Shown here one piece after another: positions 1 to 10,751 of a DNA stretch of 64,000 bases. The DNA lies in contig NZ_JAFMYW010000004.1 of assembly GCF_017353175.1 (NCBI RefSeq), forward strand, positions 496,001 to 560,000. Reading direction: 5' to 3'. The DNA comes from Fibrella forsythiae. Lineage in GTDB: Bacteria > Bacteroidota > Bacteroidia > Cytophagales > Spirosomataceae. The translations under genes and the position numbers were made by a program. Every line of letters starts with the position of its first letter. The stretch's first letter is position 1. The notes below the pieces were generated by a model. That model had not been told where the DNA came from. It did no database searches and saw only the letters and a program-made list of their open reading frames with translations.

Positions 1-2120
1 GGATTCTGTTTTGTTGCCGTTAGCGTCAGGGCAGGCGGATTCGTCAGCGTAACTGACCGCACGAGCGAACAGGAATTGGCGTCACTTACCGTCACCGAAT
101 AGGTGCCAGCCACCAGCCCGGATATGCTGGCGGTTGTACCACCCGTATTCCACCGATATGTATAGGCCCTCGTTCCCCCAGCGACTGTTAGGCCTATACT
201 CCCTGTTGATGCGCCAAAACAGGCCGGATTCTGACCCGCCGTAACGACGCTAAGCGCGGGTGGGTTCGTGAGTGTCGTGCTCAAAACGGCCCGACAGGCA
301 TTGGCATCCGTCACGGTTACCGAATACGCACCAGCCACCAGCGCCGACAGATTCTGCGTTGTTTGTCCGCCGGCCCATAGGTAGGAATACGCCGATGTTC
401 CACCCGATACAGTTAAATCAATACCGCCATTGTCGGCTCCGAAACAGGCGGGATTCTGGCCCGCCGCTGTCAGCGTAATTGCCGTTGGCTGGGTCAGTAT
501 CGCCGAAGCCGTGGCCGTACAACCAGTGAAATCCGTGACAACCACTGAATACGTGCCAGCAACGAGGCCGGTCAGGTTTTGCGTGGTGGCTCCGTTACTG
601 ACCGGCCCCATCCACAGGTACGTGTATGCGCCGGTGCCCCCCGTTGGGGCCAGGGTAATGCTGCCAGTGGCGGCTCCGTTACAGGCCACGTTTTGTTTAG
701 CCAGAGCAGGTAGTATAATGGATGGCTGCGTCAGGCTAAAGGTCTGGGTAACCACACAGTTGTTGGCATCGGTCACCACAACGGAGTAGCTACCGGCCGG
801 TAATGTCATAATATCCTGCGTGGTAGCACCGTTGCTCCAGGCGTACAGGAAAGGGCTTTTCCCTCCAGACACCGTAAGGTCAATATTGCCCGAAGAGGCT
901 CCGTTACAGGCAATCTGCTGCCTGACAGCCGTCAACGAAAGAGCCGCAGGTTGGGTAATCGAGTAGGATTGCACTACGCTACACTGGTTGGCATCCGTCA
1001 CGGTCACTGAATACGCACCAGCCACCAGCGAGGCGAGATTCCGGGTTGCAGCGCCAGCACCCACCGGGCCAGCCCATGCGTAGGTGAATGGGGCTGTCGC
1101 GCCCACCGGAGACAGACTTAGGCTACCGTTATTTCCGCCAAAACAACTAACATCCTGTTGAGTAACACTGACCGATACGGCCAATGGTTGCGTTAACGTT
1201 ACCGCCGTTACACTCTGGCAACCGCTGGCGTCCGTCACCGTGACAGAGTATGTGCCCGCCACCAGCGCCGACAAATCCTGTGTGGTTGGCCCGGTACCCA
1301 GCGGACCAACCCAGCGGTAGACGTACCCAGCCGTTCCTCCCGATACGCTCAGGTCGATGCTACCGGTACCGGCTCCATTACAGACCGGGTTTACGCGGGT
1401 GGTTGAAAGCGCCAGTACAAGTGGTTGCTGTATGGTGGCCGAGGTAGTTGCGGTACAGCCGTTGGCATCGGTTACCGTGACGGAATAGGTGCCTGCCACC
1501 AGGCCCGACAGATCTTTGGTAGTGGTGCCGATACCTGTTGGTCCAGTCCATTTATACGTGAATGCGCCTGTGCCTCCGGTAGCCGTCAGGCTGATGCTGC
1601 CCGTTGCTGCCCCCGTACAGGCTACATCCTGCTGGGTCAGGGCCAGGGTAATGGCCGGAGGCTGCGTTACCACCACCGTCAGACTACCCACGCAGCCATT
1701 GGCATCCGTTACTGTTGCTCCATACGTACCTGCCGTAATACCCGTCATAGCAGGCGTTGTCGCAGCCAGCGTACTGCCACCGTTAGTCCAGGAATAGCGA
1801 TATGACGGTGCACCACCCGACACCGACAGGCTGATTGCCCCTGTATTCCGGCTGTTACACAACACGCCTGTGACACTCGACGCAATGCTGATCGTTGTGG
1901 ATTGACCAACCGTGGCACTGCCCGACGCAATACACCCCCCCCGGTCGGTTACCGTTACGGAGTAGGCCCCCGATGTAACGCTGGTAAGGTCTTCGCTCGT
2001 CGTTCCGTTGCTCCAGCGGTAGGTGTATGGCGTAGTACCGCCGCTGGGCGTTAGATTGACCAAGCCCGTTGCCTGACCGAAACAGGCGGCATTTTGTACA
2101 GAAAATGATAAGACCGGCGC
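1..2120 (-). repeat. Tandem SprB-type protein repeats
   Basis: Nine complete repeats of roughly 70-76 codons plus part of a tenth run in tandem. Each has an early Cys (ACxG or similar), a GG-T-Y-x-W core and a terminal VTVTDANGC-like motif. Copies are diverged at the DNA level, so the array is old compared with the 75-residue array at 38495-40072. Confidence 0.85.
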
Positions 2121-4443
2121 GGCCTGAAGAGCCACCGTCTGCGTTACGGCTGCCGTACAGCCATTGGCACTCGTTACCACAGCCCGCAATGTACCCGTTC
2201 CGGCCGAGCCCCAGCGTACCGTAGCCGTTTGGCTGGTCGGCGCGCCACCCGACGTGATCGTTCCGTTCGTAGCGCTCCAGGTATACGTACCTGCGCTGGC
2301 CGACAGCGTGTATGGCACCGACGTACCCGCGCAAAATGACGTACTACCAGCCGACGTACCTGTAAATTTCACCGTGGGCGTATCGGCCTTCACAACAATC
2401 GAGGTTGTATCGGTACAAGTATTACCATCGCTGACGCTGACCAGATAACGCCCCGGCACTGCGCCCTGAAGGATCTTTGTTGTCAGTACCTGCTTATCCG
2501 GCGTGATCCATTCATACCGAAAATTTCCGCCCGAACTGATAGGCACAACAGTCAGCGAGACACTCCCTGTTGGCTGGCAGACAATCGATGAACTAGACAG
2601 TATACTGACTATCAGATCGTTGTTATTATTGACATATTCCAGACAAACCTGTCCTTCGCGCCCTAACTCGTTCTGCACAATCACCCGGATAGTATCACGG
2701 GCGCAAATTGGGGCCGTTGTGCTCATTGTATAGGTGATGCACTGCCGGCCGTTGAACGTCGCTGATTTGGTGTACTTGCCCGGTAAGATACTCTTGATCG
2801 TATTGGTATTTCCGCAGCTGGTCAATGTCAGGCAATAATCAACGGGGCTACCTACCGTCACCTGAGCTACAGTAATAAAATCGTCGGGCTGGCCAGATTG
2901 GCCGTTGATGACATCGACACGGGCTTCGTAATTGGAGTAATACCCGTAATTTCCTGTAGAAGCACCACCCGTGTTGGAAACCACACCGACATGGAAACGC
3001 TCGGTCGACGTCAACGTGTTGACGTTATCAACCGACGCAATAGAACTGTTTGGGAAGCTAATGATACTTTGCTGAACTCCGTTGACCGTAATGCGGTCGA
3101 TGACGGTTCCGTAAGCGGAAAATGGCTGCCCCCGGAATGTTAAACTAGCCGTACCCGACGACGGAATCGTGACCAGAGCCTGATCGTTGGAAACGGCTGT
3201 TGTCCGGAAAAAATCAATGCGTTTGCTGCCATTACAGGGGTTGATGGCCGGTAGCAGGCCCATTCCGAATTCGTTCTGGGCATACGACGATACGTGGTAT
3301 GTGTACGCCTTCTTGCCAGTCTTTATGTAGAACGCGCGGTTCTGGGCAGCATTGGGCAGGTTGTAGGTGTATACCTGGCCCGCCTGCAAAGTTGTTGTTG
3401 CCAATACCGACGACGTACCCGCCACGGTTGTTGGGCCGGAAATAGTAACGGTCGTGTTATTTTCAATGGCCACCACGAACACATAATCCGAGTTTGCGGC
3501 GGTATTCAGGCTATGCACGGCCACGTAATCGGTACCTACCGTACGGGCGGGCACCAGCTGATCAATACCGGCATCGCGGTTACTGCTATACGGCTGGGCG
3601 GTGTGTTGAGAGCCCGAATTAACAACAATCGGATGATCGGGGTCAGACGTAACGAGTGTACCTGCTACCGATTTGTTTTCGGTGCTGGCGCCGTTGTTGA
3701 TCACTTTCGACGTGACCATATACGTCTGGCCCGCATTCAATGTGATGGTGAACGGAACATTGGCCGGGTGGCCTTCAAGGTCGATCGGGCTGTTGAAGGT
3801 AACGGAGGTTCCATCAAGCGTGGCCATAACCGATACGAAATGGCGCTCATTGACGATATTGTTGCCGCTCAATCTGGTTTGGCTGCCAGCATAAAAAGCG
3901 TATCCAAGCGCAGCACGGCATTTCAGTGGTACGATATCCTGGTTGAGGTTCGGCGTTAGCCGATAGGTAACCTGTACCGGTTCGCCAGAAGTAATAATCA
4001 ACCCTTTATTCAGTTCCTTCGTATTTACCTGATCGGACATCACTACCGACAGGGGTAACGACACTATCGTTGCTCCGGTAGAGGTTACGGCTACTGTTTT
4101 GGTGTATGAACCGTCGGCGCTTCGAATGGTGACGGTTGTATACGGGGCAGATGTTGACAAGACCAGATCCTGCGATCCGTACACATCGGCCCCACCGCCA
4201 TTGGGCACCCCCCAGATAGGCGGCATGTAGCAGGTGTTGGGCTGCACACAGCTTTGGAACCGATCGCACTCCGGGCAATCAGGGTCCTGACAATCAATTA
4301 GTTTGTCACCATCATCATCTATGCCATTGTTGCATATCTCTATTGTCTGTGCCTGAGCCAAGTACGGACCCGTAATGAGTAACGCACTGATAGCCAGTCG
4401 TATAATTATAAAAATAATCTGTATCAGATAACCGTATTTACGC
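1..4443 (-). CDS. SprB-repeat surface adhesin with IgGFc-binding-like domain (C-terminus beyond window)
   Basis: I translated this frame from the ATG at 4443 to the window edge without meeting a stop: 1481 codons, so the gene is partial. The order is a signal peptide ending near Ala-Gln-Ala-Gln, a Cys-flanked acidic motif (CNNGIDDDGDKLIDC, about residues 37-51) like the calcium-type motif of MopE-like proteins, and then a region of about 400 residues resembling the IgGFc-binding N-terminal domain (it contains DYVAVHSLNTAANSDYVFVV). A linker of Ig/PKD-like sheets follows. From about residue 775 there are nine full SprB-type repeats of about 75 residues, each with a central Trp and ending in VTVTDANGC or a variant, and the start of a tenth. 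SprB repeats occur in gliding/adhesion proteins exported by T9SS, so the missing C-terminus probably carries a sorting domain. It is divergent from the SusC gene. Function as an adhesin is inferred. Confidence 0.85.
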
Positions 4444-4673
4444 ATAAAAGCTGGATAAAAAGCGCGTATCGATATATACGCTCCAACTACTATGCCAGCT
4501 ACTTTTTTGTAAGTGTATTACTACGCTGTTTAACTAATCAACAGGATGATTTACAGCAGAGTATATCTACCAACCTAGCAAAAGCCTTCTATGCACTTTA
4601 AACAAGTATCTGTCAGCAATTGCCTCTTTACGCGTATTTTGGTATCAATACTTACCTCTTATTTCATTATTCA

Positions 4674-7600
4674 ATGGACAAACTATACAGAACATACAGA
4701 CCGTCAATTGTACGGGGTCTGTTCGGTTTGCTGTGCCTGACGTTGGTTAGCCTCAACGCACTGGCTCAGTCAGCCACTCGCTACACCATCAAAGGCCGTA
4801 TCACGGAAGATGACGGTCAGCCGCTTCCTGGCGCCACGTTACTGATTGCCGGCACAACCATAGGTACGTCGTCAGATTCGGAGGGTAATTATACGCTGGC
4901 AGCTACGGTAAAACCCGGCCCGGCTACACTGGTCATTTCGGCCATTGGCTACGAAACCCTTCGGCAAGCCATCACCTTCGGTTCCACCGAGCAGATCACG
5001 CTGAACCTCACAGTAAAAGCCGCGCCCACGAACCTCGATGAAGTGGTGGTGACCGGCTCAACATTGTCGGCCCCCAAACGAGAACTGGGGAATGCCATCA
5101 GCACCGTTCGGGCATCAGACCTGGTGCAGTCGGGATCGGGCAACCTGATCAACTCCTTGCAGGGAAAAGTACCCGGCGCGCAGATCACCCAAAACTCGGG
5201 CGATCCGGCCGGTGGCATCACCATTCGCCTGCGTGGTATCAAGTCACTGTCGGGTTCGTCTGATCCGCTGTACATTGTGGATGGCGTAATTGTCAGCAAT
5301 GCCAGTACGAACGTATCGCAGCTGGCGCTGGCCAACGACGTGGGTACGTCGAACGTAGGGCAAAACCGCCTGTCTGACATTAACCCCGACGATATTGCTA
5401 CACTGAACGTGATCAACGGGGCCGCCGCCGCTGCTCAGTACGGTTCGCGGGCCGCCAATGGCGTGGTGATCATCACCACCAAACGTGGCGCGAGCGGCAA
5501 ACCACAGGTGAGTTTCTCCACGTCGTTCAACGTCAATGAGTTGCGCAAGATGGTGCCGGTAAACACCTACGGCAAGCAATTTGGTTTTGCGGGTCTTCGC
5601 CTCTACACTATCGGCGGCATTTCGGCCGCACAGATAGCCGCTAACCCCGGCACCACTACGACCAACATCTTCCGCGACGGCACGCTCACCCCGCTGGCCA
5701 CCAACCTGGTCGACGTAACGCGCTACAACTATTTCGACCAGATTTTCCGGACGGGAACGGGCACCGATAACAACATTTCGGTTAACGGCGGTACCGATAA
5801 CACACAGTACTACGTGTCGCTGGGGTATTTGCAGAACCAGGGCATCATCAAAGGCACCGATTTCTCACGCTACAGCCTGCGCGCCCGCGTCGATCAGCGC
5901 CTGACCAACTGGGCCAAAGTGACCGTGGGCCTCAGCTACGCCAATAGCCTTTCGAACGAGAAAGCAAACGGCAACGTGTTCTACAGCCCCATCAACGCGG
6001 TGAACATCACCAACAACATCTACGACATCACCCAGCGCGACGCCGCCGGTAACCTGCTGGCTGTTGAACCTACCCGCGTCAACCCCCTGTCGACGATCGA
6101 AGACATGAAGTTTTCGCAGCAGGTGAGCCGCACCATCGGCAGTTTCCAGCTGAATCTGACCCCGTTCAAAGGCCTTGCTGTCGACTATATTGCCGGGGTT
6201 GATGCCTACTCGCAATTTGGTAAGAACTACATCCGGCCGTATCCCTATCAGGCGGTGGCGGGTTTGCCCGCTGCTCGCTATCCGCAGGGTTTCGCTGCTA
6301 ACGCCACGAATCAGGTCATGCAGTTCAACAACGACCTCAATGTATCGTACCAGACATTCTTCGGTGAAAACATCAAGCTGAACGCCGTTGCCGGGTACAG
6401 CTACCAATACTACCAGTCGGACTACACGGCTCAAAGTGGTCAGAACCTGTCGCCTTTCATCGAAACGGTTAGCGGTGCCAGCAACACGACCTACAGCCTG
6501 AACTACGGCCTGGACCGTTACGCGCTGAGTGGCTTGTTCGGGCAGGCAACGCTTGGCTACAAGAATCTGGCGTTCATCACCGGCGCTATCCGTCGCGACC
6601 AGTCGAGCAAGTTCTCACCCACGCAGACCAACCAGTTTTACCCAAAAGTGAGCGGCTCGCTGATTGTGTCGGACCTGGATTTCTGGAAGAGTGCGGGCAT
6701 TGGCAAGTCGGTGAACAGCGTGAAACTTCGGGCCAGCTATGGCGAAGCCGGTAACCTGTCGGGCATTGGCTCCTACGCGCGTTTCTACCAGTTCAACCCG
6801 GTTGGGTTCCTCGGAAAGAATACCGTTACGCCCGGCACCCAACTCGCCAACCCCGAAGTGCAGCCCGAACGCATGGCTGAACTGGAAGGTGGTATCGACG
6901 TGGGCCTTCTGGGCGGAAAGATCAATCTGGGTGTTACGGCTTACCAGCAGAAGATCAGCAACCTGATCGTGAACCGCACGCTGGCTCCCTCAACGGGCGG
7001 TACCAGCATCGTGAACAACGTAGGGGCCATGCAGAATACTGGCTTCGAGATCATGCTGGATGTGAATCCGATCAAAACCAAAGATTTCAACTGGGATTTC
7101 ACCATCCTCTACAACCAGAACCGTAACAAAGTCACCGACCTCGGCGGCCTGACCGTGGTCGACGTAGGTGCTGAAGGCACATCGGGCGCCCCCGTACGGC
7201 TGCTGTTGAATCAGCCCGTGGGCGTCTTCTTCGGTACGGGTTATGCGCGCAACACAGACGGTTCACTCATTTTGACCTCGTCCGGCTTCCCGCAGTCGGA
7301 GCGGGCATCGCAGCAGGCTACCGGCTCAGTCGACTTTACTCCGGCGCGTAACACAGATGGCTCGTTCGACGTAACAAAGCCTTTGGCCAACCTGATTATC
7401 GGCAATCCGAACCCGAAATGGACAGGCTCATTCAGCACCAACCTGAGCTATAAAAAGCTGACGCTGCACGTGTTGCTCGACGCCGTTCAGGGCCTGAATG
7501 TATTCAACGCCGACAAACGTACCCGGCAGGGCGTTGGCCTGGGCGACTATGCCGAGCAGGAGTTGCGGGGTACGTTGCCACGCGGCTATATCTTCGGTAT

Positions 7601-7868
7601 CTACAACACCCAGGAATTCCGGGTAGATGATGGCTCCTACACCAAGCTGCGCGAACTGTCGCTGAGCTATTCACTGCCTACGTTCACCAAAGCAATTCGC
7701 TCATTGAACCTCGCCTTGATTGGCCGTAACCTGTATTCGTGGGATAAATACACGGGCTTCGATCCTGAAACGAACGCGGGTGGTAACAACGATCTGATCC
7801 GCGGCGTCGACTTCGGCAACGTACCTATCCCACGTACCTACCAACTCAAACTGACGGCATCATTCTAA
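4674..7868 (+). CDS. SusC/RagA-family TonB-linked outer membrane protein
   Basis: A TonB-dependent outer-membrane transporter of 1064 residues, a normal SusC length. I placed the start at the ATG at 4674, which gives a signal peptide ending in LNALAQ; an upstream in-frame TTG at 4620 would only add an unlikely extension. The domains are a carboxypeptidase-regulatory-like beta-sandwich (KGRITEDDGQPLPGATL), a TonB box-like LDEVVVTG near residue 120, a plug with the typical DPLYIVDG and AAAAAQYGSRAANGVVIITTK segments, then the beta-barrel to a terminal aromatic (Phe). A SusD partner follows 55 bp downstream, so the two should form the usual lidded import complex. No glycan-degrading gene adjoins, so the substrate cannot be read from context. 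Confidence 0.95.
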   Translation: MDKLYRTYRPSIVRGLFGLLCLTLVSLNALAQSATRYTIKGRITEDDGQPLPGATLLIAGTTIGTSSDSEGNYTLAATVKPGPATLVISAIGYETLRQAITFGSTEQITLNLTVKAAPTNLDEVVVTGSTLSAPKRELGNAISTVRASDLVQSGSGNLINSLQGKVPGAQITQNSGDPAGGITIRLRGIKSLSGSSDPLYIVDGVIVSNASTNVSQLALANDVGTSNVGQNRLSDINPDDIATLNVINGAAAAAQYGSRAANGVVIITTKRGASGKPQVSFSTSFNVNELRKMVPVNTYGKQFGFAGLRLYTIGGISAAQIAANPGTTTTNIFRDGTLTPLATNLVDVTRYNYFDQIFRTGTGTDNNISVNGGTDNTQYYVSLGYLQNQGIIKGTDFSRYSLRARVDQRLTNWAKVTVGLSYANSLSNEKANGNVFYSPINAVNITNNIYDITQRDAAGNLLAVEPTRVNPLSTIEDMKFSQQVSRTIGSFQLNLTPFKGLAVDYIAGVDAYSQFGKNYIRPYPYQAVAGLPAARYPQGFAANATNQVMQFNNDLNVSYQTFFGENIKLNAVAGYSYQYYQSDYTAQSGQNLSPFIETVSGASNTTYSLNYGLDRYALSGLFGQATLGYKNLAFITGAIRRDQSSKFSPTQTNQFYPKVSGSLIVSDLDFWKSAGIGKSVNSVKLRASYGEAGNLSGIGSYARFYQFNPVGFLGKNTVTPGTQLANPEVQPERMAELEGGIDVGLLGGKINLGVTAYQQKISNLIVNRTLAPSTGGTSIVNNVGAMQNTGFEIMLDVNPIKTKDFNWDFTILYNQNRNKVTDLGGLTVVDVGAEGTSGAPVRLLLNQPVGVFFGTGYARNTDGSLILTSSGFPQSERASQQATGSVDFTPARNTDGSFDVTKPLANLIIGNPNPKWTGSFSTNLSYKKLTLHVLLDAVQGLNVFNADKRTRQGVGLGDYAEQELRGTLPRGYIFGIYNTQEFRVDDGSYTKLRELSLSYSLPTFTKAIRSLNLALIGRNLYSWDKYTGFDPETNAGGNNDLIRGVDFGNVPIPRTYQLKLTASF

Positions 7869-7872
7869 AAAT

Positions 7873-7913
7873 GTTTACAGTTTACCGTTTGCCGTTTACA
7901 GTAAACAGTAAAC
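7873..7913. repeat. Inverted repeat between susC and susD
   Basis: GTTTACAGTTTAC (7873-7885) pairs with GTAAACAGTAAAC (7901-7913) with one mismatch, and GTTTACAGTAAAC (7894-7906) is itself a palindrome around one base. It could form a hairpin in the susC-susD mRNA that tunes the relative expression of the two genes. It has no T-tract. Confidence 0.5.
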
Positions 7914-7923
7914 TCCTTAAATC

Positions 7924-9240
7924 ATGAAACGATACATCATCCTTCCCACCATACTGGCGGTGGCGCTGTCGCAGACAAGCTGTAAATCGCCTGAATACCT
8001 GAACCCCAGTTCGATCAGCCAGTCGCAGGCGGTTAGCTCAGCCGATGGGTTGATCACACTGTCCAACGGGCTTCAATACCGCTATACAACCGGCGGTGCC
8101 CTGAGTGTTCTGTATAATGCAACCGCTGGCGGTGGGCTAACCACCCGCGAGCTGAGCGTGTTGAACGTCGGGAACATCGAAGAGGCTAACCTGGCTACGG
8201 GCGGTGGCACCGTGAACAACGGCAATGCGGTAGTACGGAACCTCTGGACGCAATCGCACCTGGTCAGGGCCAACGCTGAACTGATCCTGGCCAATACAAC
8301 GGTGGTCGACAACGACCCCGGCACCAAGAGCGGTATCGTTGGGTATGCGTCGATTTTTCGGGCGCTCTCGCTGGGTACGTTAGCTCAATTCTTCGAGCAG
8401 TCACCCATCACGACGGGCACCAATGCCCCCTTTGTGGCTCGGGCACAGGTGTTGCAGGAGGCCATCAAAACGCTGGAAACAGCCGCTACGCAGGTAACAA
8501 CCACGCCCGTGTCGGCCAACTTCACGGGCAAGGTGGTGCCGGGCATCGATATCCCGAATACCATTCAGGCGTTAATTGCCCGCTATGCGCTGTTTGCTGG
8601 TGACTACGACAAAGCCCTGGCTGCAGCGGCCAAAGTCAACCTCAGCAGCAAGTCGGTCTTTAACTTCGACGATAACACCCGCAACCCGTTATTCGATTAC
8701 ACCTTTGGCAACCTGAACGTGTTTCAGCCCACCAACGCGAACCTCGGCCTCACAGGTACGTTAGCTCCCGACCCGGCCGACAAACGCCTTACCTTCCTGA
8801 CCAAAACGAGCAGCAACACGGCCGTAACGCCGGTGGTGGCCACGGCGTATTATACCGCCAACAGCGCGGCCATTCCGGTCTACGTACCTGGTGAAATGAT
8901 CCTGATTCAGGCCGAAGCCTATGCACGCAAAAACGACCTGACCAACGCCGTGACGCAGTTGAACCGGGTACGTACCAAAGTTGCTACCGCCGATGTGTTT
9001 GGATTGGGCGCGGCGTTACCGGCTTATTCAGGCGCGAACACCGCAGCGGATATTCTACTGGATATTTATAAGAATCGCCTCGTGGAACTGGCTTTTCAGG
9101 GTTTCCGGCTCGAAGATAGCCGACGGTTTGGCCGACCTGCGGCGGGTGCTACGGGTGCCGAACGAAACCGGAATTATTTCCCGTACCCGCGCACCGAACG
9201 CGACAACAACACCAGCACCCCAGCCGACCCGGCGCTGTAG
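7924..9240 (+). CDS. RagB/SusD-family nutrient uptake lipoprotein
   Basis: The surface lipoprotein partner of the preceding SusC. It is 438 residues, somewhat shorter than most SusD proteins. A signal peptide ends in a lipobox-like SQTSC at Cys20. The helical TPR-like body contains the family's hallmark EMILIQAEAYARKNDLTNAVTQ segment followed by LNRVRTK. The C-terminal signature RLVELAFQGFRLEDSRRFGR precedes a short NYFPYPRTE tail with conserved aromatic and Pro residues. The gene follows susC closely and is followed by a strong terminator, so the pair is a self-contained operon. The ligand is unknown. Confidence 0.93.
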   Translation: MKRYIILPTILAVALSQTSCKSPEYLNPSSISQSQAVSSADGLITLSNGLQYRYTTGGALSVLYNATAGGGLTTRELSVLNVGNIEEANLATGGGTVNNGNAVVRNLWTQSHLVRANAELILANTTVVDNDPGTKSGIVGYASIFRALSLGTLAQFFEQSPITTGTNAPFVARAQVLQEAIKTLETAATQVTTTPVSANFTGKVVPGIDIPNTIQALIARYALFAGDYDKALAAAAKVNLSSKSVFNFDDNTRNPLFDYTFGNLNVFQPTNANLGLTGTLAPDPADKRLTFLTKTSSNTAVTPVVATAYYTANSAAIPVYVPGEMILIQAEAYARKNDLTNAVTQLNRVRTKVATADVFGLGAALPAYSGANTAADILLDIYKNRLVELAFQGFRLEDSRRFGRPAAGATGAERNRNYFPYPRTERDNNTSTPADPAL

Positions 9241-9261
9241 GTTTTTAGAGGTTACATGTAT

Positions 9262-9322
9262 GCGTTCTGCCACTTTGCCTAAAGCTCCGGTAGCTTCAGG
9301 CAAAGTGGCAGAACGCTTTTTT
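9262..9322 (+). terminator. Rho-independent terminator after susCD
   Basis: The 19-bp stem GCGTTCTGCCACTTTGCCT (9262-9280) pairs with 9298-9316. The inner AAGCT/AGCTT extends it around a CCGGT loop, and six T residues follow. Confidence 0.9.
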
Positions 9323-9462
9323 GTAGGCGATTTTAACGCGCCAGGGCTTTTTTTACTATTTTTTCACATAAGCCGGTAATGCCGGGCCCCTTCCCTGCAT
9401 ATAGTATAGATAGGGTCGTATAGTTCACCTAACTACCTCACGAACAGTCGCGCCAACTTGTT

Positions 9463-10101
9463 ATGAAACCCCTGCTACCATACGACGAAATCCTGAAAAA
9501 ACTTCGTCAGCGCGATACCAGCGTATTGGCCGCGTTGCTGGAGCAATACGGGGGAAAGATGGTCGGGTATGCACAACGGCAATGGCAATTTTCAGCAGAG
9601 GAATCCTCTGAACTGATTTACCAAACATTCGATGTGTTGTTGCGTCGGACCGACCCAACGATTCCGTCGGCCAGTACGCTTTCGTTCGAAGCACAACCAC
9701 AGTTCGATGCGTTCGTTTTTGGGATATTTATCAACAAGCTACGCGAAGCGCACCGGCAACGGAACCGTGAGGCGCAGCGATACATTCCCATCGATCAGCT
9801 TGAGCCGGTCAACAGTGACGACGCTGACGAAGGCGATGAACGCACAGAACCGCTCGACATCTGGTTCGAGTCAGACGATTCGTCGGATGACCATAAACGA
9901 CTTGCACAGATGGACGAAGCGCTGGCCACCCTTCCGCCCGAGGACAGGTCCTTATTATTGCTTTGGGCGCAAGGCTTTTCGTATTCCGACATTGGCGGAA
10001 AACTGGGGCTAAACCCACAGCATTTGAATGTGCGCTGTTTCCGGGCCAAGCAGCGCGTTATTAAATGGTTTTCAGAACATGCTAAGCAAACACAACTATG
10101 A
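9463..10101 (+). CDS. ECF-like RNA polymerase sigma factor
   Basis: A 212-residue sigma-70-family protein of ECF layout. The N-terminal sigma-2 region (about residues 10-95) includes the helix with ELIYQTFDVLLRR and FGIFINKLREAHRQR. An acidic linker rich in Asp, Glu and Ser (about 108-135) separates it from a sigma-4 helix-turn-helix (about 145-205) with LPPEDRSLLLLWAQGFSYSDI and the recognition helix near NVRCFRAKQRVIKWF. The sigma-2 part is diverged from the textbook form. The next gene starts inside its stop codon (ATGA overlap at 10098), so they are translationally coupled. It heads a four-gene operon ending in a zinc metallopeptidase and converges on a caspase/hydrolase operon. No membrane anti-sigma gene is present. 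Confidence 0.85.
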   Translation: MKPLLPYDEILKKLRQRDTSVLAALLEQYGGKMVGYAQRQWQFSAEESSELIYQTFDVLLRRTDPTIPSASTLSFEAQPQFDAFVFGIFINKLREAHRQRNREAQRYIPIDQLEPVNSDDADEGDERTEPLDIWFESDDSSDDHKRLAQMDEALATLPPEDRSLLLLWAQGFSYSDIGGKLGLNPQHLNVRCFRAKQRVIKWFSEHAKQTQL

Positions 10102-10673
10102 AAATGCACAATGAATCACTGGCTTTTGCGCTCCGGCAGGTCTGGGTCAACCAACCCGACCATCAGGCCGACACGCCCGCAACAGCTTATCTGCTGGACA
10201 CCGAACCCGCTGTTAACCTGCCCGATACGGTCAGACAACGCACCCTCGACCGCCTTCAGATTCGACTTACTACCCCTTCGCTCGGGCAGTTACTCCAGCA
10301 GCAAACCCAGGCGAAAGACGTAATCTGGCAACAGGAACAGACTGGTTTTTCGGCCGAAACGCTGAACGACCTGTGCAACGACGCCATTCACCCCACGTCG
10401 GTGCCGGTCATGCGGATGAAACGATTGATCCATTTTTTACGACTCTCGACCGAGCAGGCGTTTGCTGCGCTTCAGAAAACAGCCGACCAGTACAACTGGC
10501 AGGCTGGCCCCTCTACCTTCAGTTACGCACAAATGGGTCGGCTCTCGCATCCAGACCGGCCCGCCTCAACTACAACCTCAACGGGTCGGCATTTCCTTTT
10601 TGAGAGCGATGAAGCCTTACAACTGTACCTGAATCGGCTTGGCGATGTGTTGGCTAGCGAATCTACTACTTAA
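10098..10673 (+). CDS. Predicted HTH-like cytoplasmic protein coupled to the sigma factor
   Basis: 191 residues with no signal peptide or membrane segment. I do not recognise the full-length family. The central part (about residues 65-135) has the helix spacing of a diverged XRE/HTH fold: LGQLLQQQ, then ETGFSAETLNDLCNDAI, then VPVMRMKRLIHFLRLS. The C-terminal third is low in recognisable motifs. It overlaps the sigma gene by four bases, and genes in this position often modulate the sigma factor, so a soluble anti-sigma or co-regulator role is possible but unproven. The following gene is in the same frame, beyond two stop codons. Confidence 0.6.
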   Translation: MKMHNESLAFALRQVWVNQPDHQADTPATAYLLDTEPAVNLPDTVRQRTLDRLQIRLTTPSLGQLLQQQTQAKDVIWQQEQTGFSAETLNDLCNDAIHPTSVPVMRMKRLIHFLRLSTEQAFAALQKTADQYNWQAGPSTFSYAQMGRLSHPDRPASTTTSTGRHFLFESDEALQLYLNRLGDVLASESTT

Positions 10674-10751
10674 CCATCTTCCTAGACCTCTCATCTCTCC
10701 GTTGCAGAACGTATCAACCGGCGCCTTCTGGGCCGCAGTATACGTTCGGCG

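Noticed and set aside
4620-4673. Upstream TTG start for SusC
   Set aside because: It would place a non-signal extension before a clean signal peptide that begins at 4674.
4949-6842. Several long minus-strand open frames inside the SusC gene
   Set aside because: They lie antisense to a well-conserved gene, lack recognisable domains, and follow the high-G+C codon pattern of the sense gene.
10674-10751. Possible frameshift joining the two genes of the sigma operon
   Set aside because: Both genes are in the same frame, but two stop codons (10671-10673 and 10683-10685) separate them; no single-base change would be needed or sufficient.
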